From the NCBI RefSeq assembly GCF_042658845.1, contig NZ_JBHSRI010000025.1, forward strand, positions 310,001 to 374,000: a stretch of DNA of 64,000 nucleotides, written 5' to 3'. The stretch is from Paenisporosarcina macmurdoensis (GTDB lineage Bacteria > Bacillota > Bacilli > Bacillales_A > Planococcaceae). The position numbers and the translations under genes are program-made. Under the pieces are notes generated by a model. It had not been told where the DNA came from, searched no databases, and saw only the letters and a list, made by a program, of their open reading frames with translations. Positions 7,657 through 15,446 of this stretch are shown here, piece by piece (positions within the stretch are counted from its first letter, which is position 1; each line of letters starts with the position of its first letter).

Positions 7657-8619
7657 TTATATACTTATCAGCGCTCTTACTGTCGGTTGATCAAACACTT
7701 TTTTCACATAATCCAACAGTGTTAAATAAACAAGACCGTTTCCTTCAATATTTGGCGAGTTCCCAAGTGGTACTGTTCTTTTTATGAGTTGAGAATACAA
7801 TTCAGGAACAGTTAGGTCTCTTTCAAATGCTGCGTTAGATATCACTTTTAATAATGCCAATGCCCCAGATACATGTGGAGTAGCCATTGATGTACCGCTT
7901 AAAGTGGCATATGTTCCATTGAGATAGGTTGAAATTATTTTCTCTCCAGGCGCTACTAAATCAACTTGGTTATTCGAATTGGTAAATCCAGATGATTTCC
8001 GCTCTAGATTAACTGCACCTACGCTAATCACTTCGTTGTAGAATCCAGGATATCCAAATTCATCGGTCGAATCTTTACCATCGCCATCATTGCCTGCTGC
8101 ACATACTACTAAAATGTTTTGATTTACGGCTTCAATTATTACATCATGAAGTGCCTTTACATCATTCGGTCCACCAAGTGACATCGAGATAATGTCTACT
8201 TTTTGATCGATTGCGTATTGGATGGCTTTTATAATCCAAGCATATTGCCCTGAACCATTTTTCCCAAGTACCTTCAAGATTAATAAGTTTGCTTCTGGCG
8301 CGACTCCAACAACACCACTGTTATTAAGTGTGGCGGCAATTGTTCCCGCAACATGTGTGCCATGCCCATTATAATCTTCGAATTTTAAGGAATCTCCACC
8401 ATCATCTTTTGTGAAATTGTAACCACCAATGATTCGATCCATTAAATCTGGATGATCCGTATCACAGCCTGTATCCAAAACTGCTACAGTGATTCCTTTT
8501 CCTTTTGTTTCCGGCCAAATCTCAGGGGCTTGAATAATTTCAACCCCTTTGGGTATCTCATTTACCGTTTCCAACTGCTCTACTAATTCGTATGGGAATA
8601 ATCGTACATAGTTTTCCAT
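7657..8619 (-). CDS. isp: intracellular subtilisin-type serine protease (Isp)
   Basis: A 320-residue S8 protease without a signal peptide, as expected of the cytoplasmic Isp class, which turns over proteins in stationary phase. Catalytic residues are visible: D49 (VLDTGCDTDH), H86 (NGHGTHVAGT) and S244 (SGTSMATPH), with oxyanion N177 (AAGNDGDG). Residues 7-10 are LFPY, the LIPY/F-type motif of the short Isp propeptide that blocks the active site until it is cleaved. ATG 8619 has GGAGGGAG. It is separated from yvrJ by its own terminator. A BsuPI-type protease inhibitor domain occurs in a lipoprotein at 53 kb. Confidence 0.92.
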   Translation of the reverse strand: MENYVRLFPYELVEQLETVNEIPKGVEIIQAPEIWPETKGKGITVAVLDTGCDTDHPDLMDRIIGGYNFTKDDGGDSLKFEDYNGHGTHVAGTIAATLNNSGVVGVAPEANLLILKVLGKNGSGQYAWIIKAIQYAIDQKVDIISMSLGGPNDVKALHDVIIEAVNQNILVVCAAGNDGDGKDSTDEFGYPGFYNEVISVGAVNLERKSSGFTNSNNQVDLVAPGEKIISTYLNGTYATLSGTSMATPHVSGALALLKVISNAAFERDLTVPELYSQLIKRTVPLGNSPNIEGNGLVYLTLLDYVKKVFDQPTVRALISI

Positions 8620-8894
8620 GTTCTCCCTCCTCAGTTTTTTGGTTAAGCCGCTTCTTGATGTCCTTTAATTGTATTAATTTTGAAAAAAAATTAATAGATT
8701 ACAATGTAGGATTTTAGAGGGTGTTAAAATAGGCTTATTTTCTTGAAATTTACTAAAATAATGTATAAAATTTTACTTTTTGATAAGTCTCGACAGGATT
8801 TGATAATTAAAAATAGTAGATTGTAATAACAAAAAAAGCACATGCTAATCGATTTATTTATGGGTAAGAAGCCTTCAAGAGGGACAGTAAATAG
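8620..8894. other. intergenic gap, A+T rich
   Basis: Apart from the isp ribosome site and presumably its promoter, no gene, repeat or hairpin was found here before the terminator of the ferredoxin reductase gene. Short ATG frames present have no ribosome site. Confidence 0.6.
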
Positions 8895-8937
8895 AAAAAA
8901 TGGCGACTGAAATGAAAATTTCAGTCGCCATTTTTTT
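8895..8937 (-). terminator. terminator after ferredoxin-NADP reductase gene
   Basis: A near-perfect hairpin: AAAAAATGGCGACTGAAAT, loop GAAA, then ATTTCAGTCGCCATTTTTTT. Flanking A and T runs would let it work in both directions. Confidence 0.85.
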
Positions 8938-8960
8938 ATGGGAGTATAAGGAAAAATTCT

Positions 8961-10028
8961 TTAATGAGTTGTCATGGTTTCTTGAACCATCTGCTTCACG
9001 ATCTCTTTATTGCGGTTCTTGAAGACGTCATTATGTGAAGACACCATTGCGAAGCTATCTGCGCTAGGTTCAATATACTGCTTAGCTTTATTCACTGCAT
9101 TAGCAGCATCTTGGAAGGTACCTGCAATCAAGTTTAGTTTAGCGTCATGTTTTAAAATATCGCCAGCTGCAAATATACCGGGAATAGATGCTTCGCTATT
9201 AATACTGCCCGCGATATACGAACCATCCGCTAATTCCAATTGGATCGGACTGTTTTCAAGCAGAGCGATATCACGTTCATAGCCGTGGTTAATGACAATT
9301 TCATCGACTGACAAGTACTGTATTTCCCCTGAGTTGGCGTGTGTTACTTCAACGGTTTCAATTGTTGAATTGTCTCCAGAAGCAATTAATTTCGAAATCG
9401 ACGAGTGGAACATGCAGATTGCATTGCTTTCAAAAAGCTTGGTGACTTGTGCTTCATGTCCAGTGAAATCGCCTTTTCTGTAAATCACAATTACTTGTTT
9501 GGCAATAGGGGAGAGTTCGTTAGCCCAGTCAATTGCTGAATTTCCGCCACCAGAAATCACGACGGTTTTATCTTTAAAGTGCATCAAGGATTTAATGGTG
9601 TAGTTCAAGTTACTCACTTCAAATCGATCGGCCCCTTCAATTTGTAGTTTTTGAGGGGTAAGGATACCGCTGCCGATTGCAACGATGATCGTTTTGGAAT
9701 AATGTTGTTCATTTGAATCAGTGACCAATTCGAAAATTCGATCGTCACCCTGATGAATCGCTTCTACTTTCGTGTTCAGTACAACGGTGGGTTGAAAAGT
9801 TAATCCTTGTTCAACAAGTTTTTCGATTAGCATCGCACCTGGGAGGGGAGGGTGTCCGCCAACATCCCAAATCATTTTCTCGGGATAGACATGAATTTTA
9901 CCGCCAAGTTGAGGTTGGAACTCAATGATTTTCGTTTTTAATCCACGCAACCCGCTATAAAAACTGGCATATAAGCCGGCAGGACCTCCACCAATGATGG
10001 TTACATCAAATACATCTAAGTGATTCAT
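8961..10028 (-). CDS. ferredoxin/flavodoxin-NADP+ reductase, TrxR-like (YumC/YcgT type)
   Basis: A 355-residue flavoprotein with FAD motif IIGGGPAGLYASFYSGLRG near residues 11-29, a thioredoxin-reductase-like fold without the CxxC redox pair, a second nucleotide motif VVISGGGNSAIDWANEL for NADPH, and the C-terminal GIFAAGDILKHD FAD-binding motif. This fits the Bacillales TrxR-like ferredoxin-NADP reductases. It is transcribed away from the fhu operon across a 160-bp spacer with a Fur box. That suggests co-regulation and a role in supplying electrons to reduce ferric siderophores after uptake (inference). The C-terminus is longer than in B. subtilis YumC (about 332 aa). Confidence 0.85.
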   Translation of the reverse strand: MNHLDVFDVTIIGGGPAGLYASFYSGLRGLKTKIIEFQPQLGGKIHVYPEKMIWDVGGHPPLPGAMLIEKLVEQGLTFQPTVVLNTKVEAIHQGDDRIFELVTDSNEQHYSKTIIVAIGSGILTPQKLQIEGADRFEVSNLNYTIKSLMHFKDKTVVISGGGNSAIDWANELSPIAKQVIVIYRKGDFTGHEAQVTKLFESNAICMFHSSISKLIASGDNSTIETVEVTHANSGEIQYLSVDEIVINHGYERDIALLENSPIQLELADGSYIAGSINSEASIPGIFAAGDILKHDAKLNLIAGTFQDAANAVNKAKQYIEPSADSFAMVSSHNDVFKNRNKEIVKQMVQETMTTH

Positions 10029-10090
10029 ATATTTTCAATCCTTCCTCAACTGGCCAATATTCATGATTTTGATTTTTTTATATAGTGCTA

Positions 10091-10119
10091 TTGACAGGTT
10101 TAGCTTACAACATTATAGT
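10091..10119 (+). promoter_or_regulatory. sigma-A promoter of the fhu operon
   Basis: Perfect -35 TTGACA (10091-10096), 17-bp spacer, -10 TATAGT (10114-10119). The start point would be near 10126, immediately before the Fur box. Confidence 0.75.
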
Positions 10120-10131
10120 TAGTTTGTAAAT

Positions 10132-10150
10132 GATATTGATAATCGTTATC
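10132..10150. promoter_or_regulatory. Fur box
   Basis: GATATTGATAATCGTTATC matches the classical 19-bp Fur box (GATAATGATAATCATTATC) at 16 of 19 positions. It lies just downstream of the promoter, where Fe-Fur would block transcription of fhuCDBG and perhaps the divergent reductase gene. Confidence 0.85.
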
Positions 10151-10186
10151 AGTTAATATACATAACTTGTTGAAAGGAGGTTGAAA

Positions 10187-10978
10187 ATGGTTCGGCTTGA
10201 AGCGAAGGACTTGCAAATCAAATATGGTGATCGAACAATTGTTGATAATTTGTCTGTTTCCATTCCAGATGAAAAAATCACCGTCATTATCGGTCCCAAT
10301 GGCTGTGGGAAATCCACCTTATTAAAAGCAATGACGCGTATTATTCCCCATCAAAAGGGTTCCATCGTTCTGGATGGTGAAAGTATTGTCAAAGAACCTA
10401 CAAAACTCTTGGCACAAAAAATTGCGGTTCTGCCTCAAACTCCTGAAAGTGCAGGGGCACTCACTGTTGGTGAACTAGTTTCATATGGACGGTTTCCACA
10501 TCAGAATCGGTTCGGTCGCTTAACCCAAAAGGATTTAGATATGATTGACTGGGCACTCGAGGTAACCGGTACTAAATTCTTTAAGTCACATCCTGTCGAT
10601 TCACTGTCGGGTGGTCAGCGTCAACGTGTGTGGATAGCCTTGGCCCTTGCTCAGGAAACAGATATGATTTTCCTGGACGAACCAACAACCTATCTGGATA
10701 TGGCGCATCAGCTCGAAATATTGGAATTACTTCAGCAATTGAACGCCACGGAAAAACGGACAATTGTCATGGTGCTACATGATTTAAACCACGCAGCTCG
10801 TTTCGCAGATTACATTATCGGCATGAAGTTTGGAAAGATCGTAAAGTCGGGATCAAGTGAAGAAATCATCACTAAACCTGTATTGCGTGAACTGTTTCAA
10901 ATAGATGCTGAAATTGGCGAAGATCCACGTACTGGGAAACCGATTTGCATTACCTATAATTTAGTAAGAGGAGAATGA
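10187..10978 (+). CDS. fhuC: ferric hydroxamate ABC transporter, ATP-binding protein
   Basis: A 263-residue ATPase of the FecE/FhuC class. Walker A is GPNGCGKST (36-44), signature LSGGQRQR begins at 140, Walker B is MIFLDEPTT (160-168) and the H-loop is MVLHDLNHA. It energises the FhuB-FhuG permease pair. First gene of a Fur-controlled operon. ATG 10187 is chosen over the upstream TTG 10181 because AAAGGAGG sits 6 nt before it. fhuD follows after 6 nt. Confidence 0.88.
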   Translation: MVRLEAKDLQIKYGDRTIVDNLSVSIPDEKITVIIGPNGCGKSTLLKAMTRIIPHQKGSIVLDGESIVKEPTKLLAQKIAVLPQTPESAGALTVGELVSYGRFPHQNRFGRLTQKDLDMIDWALEVTGTKFFKSHPVDSLSGGQRQRVWIALALAQETDMIFLDEPTTYLDMAHQLEILELLQQLNATEKRTIVMVLHDLNHAARFADYIIGMKFGKIVKSGSSEEIITKPVLRELFQIDAEIGEDPRTGKPICITYNLVRGE

Positions 10979-10984
10979 CAGAAA

Positions 10985-11914
10985 ATGAAAAAATTATCAT
11001 TACTATTCATAGCTTTACTTGCAATGTTTGCTTTAGCTGCATGCGGAGGTACTAAAGAAGAAGGCACATCAACAGACAAAGAAGAAAAAAATTCAGAACC
11101 AACAACGATTACATATGAATCTGAAAATGGACCAGTAGAAGTACCGGCTGATCCACAACGAGTATTAGTTCTATCTTCATTTGCCGGTAACGTCATGGCG
11201 CTTGATGTTCCTCTAGTAGGAGTAGACTCATGGTCGAAAATGAATCCACGCTTTGTAGAAAAATTAGAAGGCGTTGATGAAGTAACAGACGATAATCTAG
11301 AAAAAATCATTGAATTAGAACCAGATTTAATTGTCGGTCTGTCAAACATTAAAAATATAGATAAACTGAACGAAATTGCTCCTACCGTAACATTTACATA
11401 TGGTGCAGTAGATTACTTGACGCAGCATGTTGAAATTGGGAAATTACTGAATAAAGAAGAAGAAGCACAAGCTTGGGTAGATGATTTTAAAACACGTACT
11501 CAAGAAGCAGGCGATGAAATCAAAGCGAAAATCGGAGAAGATGCGACGGTTACTGTTATTGAAAGCTTCGATAAAGAATTGTATGTATTCGGCGACAACT
11601 GGGGCCGCGGTACAGAAATCCTTTATCAAGAAATGGGTCTAAAAATGCCTGAGAAAGTAATAGAAATGGCATTGAAGGATGGTTATTATGCTTTATCTGC
11701 AGAAGTATTACCGGAGTATGTCGGTGATTATTTAATCTTCAGCAAACATAAAGATGCTGACAATTCATTTGAAGGTACAGAAACATTTAAGAATATCCCA
11801 GCAGTGAAAAACAATCAGTTGTTTACTGTTGATGCAATGGAGTTTTACTTCAATGATCCGTTAACACTGGATTATCAATTGGAATTCTTCAAAGAATCGT
11901 TCTTGGCGAATTAA
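10985..11914 (+). CDS. fhuD: ferric hydroxamate-binding lipoprotein
   Basis: A 309-residue type III periplasmic-binding-fold lipoprotein, anchored by the lipobox ALAAC near residue 20. Segments such as PQRVLVLSSFAGNV, KELYVFGDNWGRGTEILYQE and MEFYFNDPLTLDYQLEFF align in order with B. subtilis FhuD (VYVFGKDFGRG..., GFYFTDPISLEGQLEF), pointing to ferrichrome-type hydroxamates rather than catecholates. It delivers Fe-siderophore to FhuBG. The exact substrate is inferred. Confidence 0.82.
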   Translation: MKKLSLLFIALLAMFALAACGGTKEEGTSTDKEEKNSEPTTITYESENGPVEVPADPQRVLVLSSFAGNVMALDVPLVGVDSWSKMNPRFVEKLEGVDEVTDDNLEKIIELEPDLIVGLSNIKNIDKLNEIAPTVTFTYGAVDYLTQHVEIGKLLNKEEEAQAWVDDFKTRTQEAGDEIKAKIGEDATVTVIESFDKELYVFGDNWGRGTEILYQEMGLKMPEKVIEMALKDGYYALSAEVLPEYVGDYLIFSKHKDADNSFEGTETFKNIPAVKNNQLFTVDAMEFYFNDPLTLDYQLEFFKESFLAN

Positions 11915-11917
11915 AGC

Positions 11918-12928
11918 ATGTTCAATTATCGGATTCAACGCATACCTTATTCAATAAAACTTGGGATGAGCTTGATTCTGATGATAGTACTTTTCGGCAT
12001 GGCGTTAGTTTTCGGAGCGGCCGATACGACTTTAAAAGATGTCTTGTCTGCCTTACTATCAACTGCCCCGAATGACCAAGCCATTATGTTACGGGAAATT
12101 CGTTTTCCGCGAGAAGTAGCCGCTGCCTTAATTGGGGCGGCTCTTGCCGTTTCAGGCGCTATTATTCAGGGGATGACTCGTAACCCTCTTGCCGATCCAG
12201 GTTTGCTCGGTCTAACTGCCGGTGCTAATGCTGCGTTGGCTATTACGTTAGCATTTTGGCCAACGGTTAGTTATTTTGGCGTGATGCTTGCGTGTTTTGC
12301 AGGAGCTGCAGTAGGAGCTATTCTCGTTTTCGGCTTCAGTTCATTTCATCCAGAAGGATTCACGACACTACGCATCGTGCTTGCGGGAGCAACCATTTCG
12401 GCTTTTCTCTATGCTATTGCTGAAGGAATCGGATTATATTTTAAAATATCGCAACAAGTTTCTATGTGGACTGCTGGTGGCATGATCGGAACGACGTGGA
12501 ATCAAGTGCTGTTAATTGCACCAATTGTTCTGGTAGGTGTATTGATCTCAATGATGTGTGCACGGCAACTAACCATTCTATCGTTAAGTGAAGAGATGGC
12601 AGTTGGGCTCGGCCAACGTGTACGTTTAATCAAATCGATATTGTTTGTTCTTGTCATTATATTAACGGGTGCCTCTGTTGCACTTGTTGGGAATCTTGCT
12701 TTTTTCGGTCTGATGGTACCACATATTGTGCGGGCAATCGTCGGCACGGACTATCGCTTTGTTCTTCCGATGTCTGCCATACTTGGAGCGGCTTTCATGT
12801 TGCTCGCGGATACCGTAGCACGTACTATTAATGCTCCCTATGAAACACCCGTGGCGGCTGTAGTAGCTATTATGGGCTTACCATTCTTCTTGTACATTGT
12901 ACGCAAAGGAGGGCAAAGTTTCTCATGA
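11918..12928 (+). CDS. fhuB: FecCD-type iron-siderophore permease subunit
   Basis: A 336-residue polytopic permease. It has the FecCD family signatures REIRFPREVAAALIGAALAV SG, GMTRNPLADPGLLGLTAGAN and GLMVPHIVRAIVG. It starts 3 nt after fhuD without its own ribosome site, so coupling is likely, and its last four bases overlap the next start (ATGA at 12925). It forms the heterodimeric membrane channel with the next gene product. Confidence 0.87.
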   Translation: MFNYRIQRIPYSIKLGMSLILMIVLFGMALVFGAADTTLKDVLSALLSTAPNDQAIMLREIRFPREVAAALIGAALAVSGAIIQGMTRNPLADPGLLGLTAGANAALAITLAFWPTVSYFGVMLACFAGAAVGAILVFGFSSFHPEGFTTLRIVLAGATISAFLYAIAEGIGLYFKISQQVSMWTAGGMIGTTWNQVLLIAPIVLVGVLISMMCARQLTILSLSEEMAVGLGQRVRLIKSILFVLVIILTGASVALVGNLAFFGLMVPHIVRAIVGTDYRFVLPMSAILGAAFMLLADTVARTINAPYETPVAAVVAIMGLPFFLYIVRKGGQSFS

Positions 12929-13932
12929 TAGATGCATCTATTATTCGAAAACAACGTATACTGCTCATCGTCTTTTCTTTATTGATTACTGCTACTGCCG
13001 TAATTGGGCTTGGTCTCGGGTATTCTTCCGTTTCATACGATCGAATTATACCGACCATCCTTGGACAAGGGGAATTTAAAGAAGAATTCGTACTATTCTC
13101 GGTGCGTTTGCCACGTATCGTCATCACCCTTCTAGCAGGAATGGCCCTTGCATTATCAGGTGCTTTGTTACAGGGAATTACCCGTAATGAATTAGCTGAT
13201 CCCGGAATTATTGGCATCAATTCAGGTGCTGGTGTTGCTGTTGCGATTTTCTTTTTATACTTTCCTGCAGAGGCAGGTTCATTCATTTACATGTTGCCAT
13301 TTGTAGCCTTTCTTGGTGCATTGCTAACGGCAGTCATTATTTATGTCTTTTCTTACAGCCGAACGACCGGCATGCAGCCAGTGCGCCTTGTATTAGTTGG
13401 CGTTGGATTATCAATGGCTTTGTCAGGCGTAATGATTGTGATGATTTCTTCTGCTGATCGTATCAAAGTAGATTTCATCGCACGGTGGCTTGCTGGTGAT
13501 ATTTGGGGAACAGATTGGCCATTTGTCTTAGCAATCTTGCCATGGCTAATTGTACTCGTGCCTTTTTCTTTGATGAAAGCGAACCGCTTAAACATTCTTG
13601 GCTTAGGTGAACCGGTAGCAATTGGCGTTGGCTTATCAGTACAAAAAGAACGAATTGTGCTGACATTAGCGGCAGTTGCATTAGCTGCTTCAGCCGTGTC
13701 AGTAACTGGTGGGATTTCATTCATCGGCTTGATGGCACCCCATATTGCTCGAACGTTAGTTGGACCACGTCACCAGTTGTTTTTACCCCTTAGTTTATTG
13801 ATTGGTGGTTGGCTTCTACTTATTGCGGACACCATCGGTCGTAATATCGTAGAACCGACTGGCCTTCCTGCTGGGGTTATGGTGGCATTAATCGGTGCAC
13901 CTTACTTTATCTATTTACTAACGAAGAAATAA
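12925..13932 (+). CDS. fhuG: FecCD-type iron-siderophore permease subunit
   Basis: A 335-residue paralogue of the preceding permease with the same family blocks (VRLPRIVITLLAGMALALSG, GITRNELADPGIIGINSGAG, GLMAPHIARTLVGP). It overlaps fhuB by 4 nt. Its ribosome site lies inside the fhuB end (AAAGGAGGG). Last gene of the operon, followed by a strong terminator. Confidence 0.87.
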   Translation: MIDASIIRKQRILLIVFSLLITATAVIGLGLGYSSVSYDRIIPTILGQGEFKEEFVLFSVRLPRIVITLLAGMALALSGALLQGITRNELADPGIIGINSGAGVAVAIFFLYFPAEAGSFIYMLPFVAFLGALLTAVIIYVFSYSRTTGMQPVRLVLVGVGLSMALSGVMIVMISSADRIKVDFIARWLAGDIWGTDWPFVLAILPWLIVLVPFSLMKANRLNILGLGEPVAIGVGLSVQKERIVLTLAAVALAASAVSVTGGISFIGLMAPHIARTLVGPRHQLFLPLSLLIGGWLLLIADTIGRNIVEPTGLPAGVMVALIGAPYFIYLLTKK

Positions 13933-13942
13933 ATATCACTAG

Positions 13943-13990
13943 AAAATGCTCTGTTCATTCGCAACTTGCGATTGAATGGGGCATTTTTTA
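13943..13990 (+). terminator. terminator of the fhu operon
   Basis: Imperfect hairpin AAAATGC...TTCATTCGC / GCGATTGAATGGGGCATTTTTT, ending in a T-run, directly after the fhuG stop. Confidence 0.8.
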
Positions 13991-14035
13991 TTTAAGCCTA
14001 ATTTAATATATTGCTGATGATTTTCCGAAAAACAA

Positions 14036-14117
14036 CAACGCTTTCCTAGGGTGAGTATGGACTGCCCGCGGAAAGCATCTTCTGCATCGCTACTCTAGCT
14101 TCAACATGAAAGCGTTG
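14036..14117. repeat. degenerate palindromic intergenic element
   Basis: Outer arms CAACGCTTTC (14036-14045) and GAAAGCGTTG (14108-14117) enclose a GC-rich interior that includes GCCCGCGGAAAGC. This resembles the CGCTTTCC...GCGGAAAGCG palindromic elements often seen between genes in Bacillaceae, here a shortened, diverged copy. The rest of the 13.99-14.26 kb gap holds no gene that I can support. Confidence 0.5.
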
Positions 14118-14265
14118 TAACGGAAATCAACAGTAAAGTCAGTATTTATAATAAAAGCGTTTATTTTCAGTAGAGAAATAACGTTATGAATAATCTAGCT
14201 GCTAGCCCCATATTATTTAGCAAGGTGATCGTGGAAAAGGGCAAGGTTTTGTAAGGCATGGTCAT

Positions 14266-14298
14266 AACACCTCATATCGATTCAGGATATGAGGTGTT
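14266..14298 (+). terminator. hairpin directly upstream of dat
   Basis: Perfect arms AACACCTCATATC and GATATGAGGTGTT with a 7-nt loop, then TGATTTTATATG. It stands about 40 bp before the dat start with no gene upstream to terminate, so it may be an attenuator-like structure in the dat leader or the terminator of a lost gene. Confidence 0.6.
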
Positions 14299-14338
14299 TG
14301 ATTTTATATGTCTTCACTCGTATAAGGGAGGAAAGCGC

Positions 14339-15184
14339 ATGATTTTACACAATGAACGTTTTACTGAACGGGATGATGCATTCGTAGATATTGAGGATCG
14401 CGGCTACCAGTTCGGAGATGGAGTATATGAGTTTATTCGCGTATATGATGGTATTTGTTTTGAAATGGATAGTCATATGCAACGACTTAAACTTAGCGCG
14501 TTAAAAATCGAATTGCCCTTGCCGTATGCGTTGGAGAAAATCACTCGTAATTTGACAAGACTTGTTGAAAAAAATGGGCTCATGAATGGATTCATTTATG
14601 TACAAATTACACGTGGTGTATCACAAAGAATGCACCATTTCCCTGGAAACACTACTTCAGTGTTGGTTGCTTATACTCAACTGGGAGAGCGTCCTTTGGA
14701 AAAAACAACCCATGGTATTCAGGCGATTCTAACAGAGGATATTCGCTGGAAGCGTTGTGACATTAAAAGTTTAAACTTACTGGCAAATGTTCTAGCGAAA
14801 CAGCAGGCAAAAAAACATGGCTGTGATGAAGCCATCATGCATCGAGGCTCGACGGTGTCAGAAGGAAGTTCAACAAATGTCTATATCGTTGAAAGAAATG
14901 TAATCTATACTCATCCAATAAACAATCTGATTTTGAACGGGATTACGAGAATTGGAGTCCTACAAATGGCAAGAGAGAATGGTCTTCGAGTTGTTGAAGA
15001 GGCATTTACCGTTAATGAATTGCTAGAAGCGGACGAAGTTTTTGTCACGAGCACCGCGATTGAAATATGTCCGGTTATTCGAATTGATCAAACTCTAATA
15101 GGCACAGGTCAACCTGGCCTCGTCACGCGAGCATTACAACAAGCATTTGAACATCGTATCGTCTTTAATAGTGGCACCAATTGA
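14339..15184 (+). CDS. dat: D-amino acid aminotransferase
   Basis: A 281-residue PLP enzyme, fold type IV, which interconverts D-alanine/2-oxoglutarate and pyruvate/D-glutamate for cell-wall synthesis. Seen: RGYQFGDGVYEFIRVYDG (21-38), the PLP lysine K143 in RCDIKSLNLL, the EGSSTNVYIV phosphate-site loop and the TSTAIEICPV segment. ATG 14339 is chosen over the more upstream ATG because of AAGGGAGGAAAG and agreement with family N-termini (MILHNERF); the earlier start would lie inside the hairpin. Confidence 0.9.
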   Translation: MILHNERFTERDDAFVDIEDRGYQFGDGVYEFIRVYDGICFEMDSHMQRLKLSALKIELPLPYALEKITRNLTRLVEKNGLMNGFIYVQITRGVSQRMHHFPGNTTSVLVAYTQLGERPLEKTTHGIQAILTEDIRWKRCDIKSLNLLANVLAKQQAKKHGCDEAIMHRGSTVSEGSSTNVYIVERNVIYTHPINNLILNGITRIGVLQMARENGLRVVEEAFTVNELLEADEVFVTSTAIEICPVIRIDQTLIGTGQPGLVTRALQQAFEHRIVFNSGTN

Positions 15185-15211
15185 TTTAGACATAAAATCA
15201 AATGAGAATAT

Positions 15212-15257
15212 GAAAGAAGCGACTAAAATTGACTCCTCAATTTTAGTCGCTTCTTTC
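15212..15257. terminator. terminator after dat
   Basis: A perfect 21-bp hairpin whose arms begin GAAAGAAGCGAC and end GTCGCTTCTTTC, with a 4-nt loop. Confidence 0.85.
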
Positions 15258-15446
15258 TATATAAATGAGTTTCAACTTCTATTTGAAAATTGGTAATTAA
15301 AGCGTAATTTATGCCAATATGTTACCATTAATAGACAAGTGTGAATAGGTGAAATGGTTGATTTGTTTTACTTTGAATTAGTGATTAAGGATCATATAAA
15401 GTGATTTAGTGCCATAAATGAACTGATTAATAATGGGGGTTATGAT

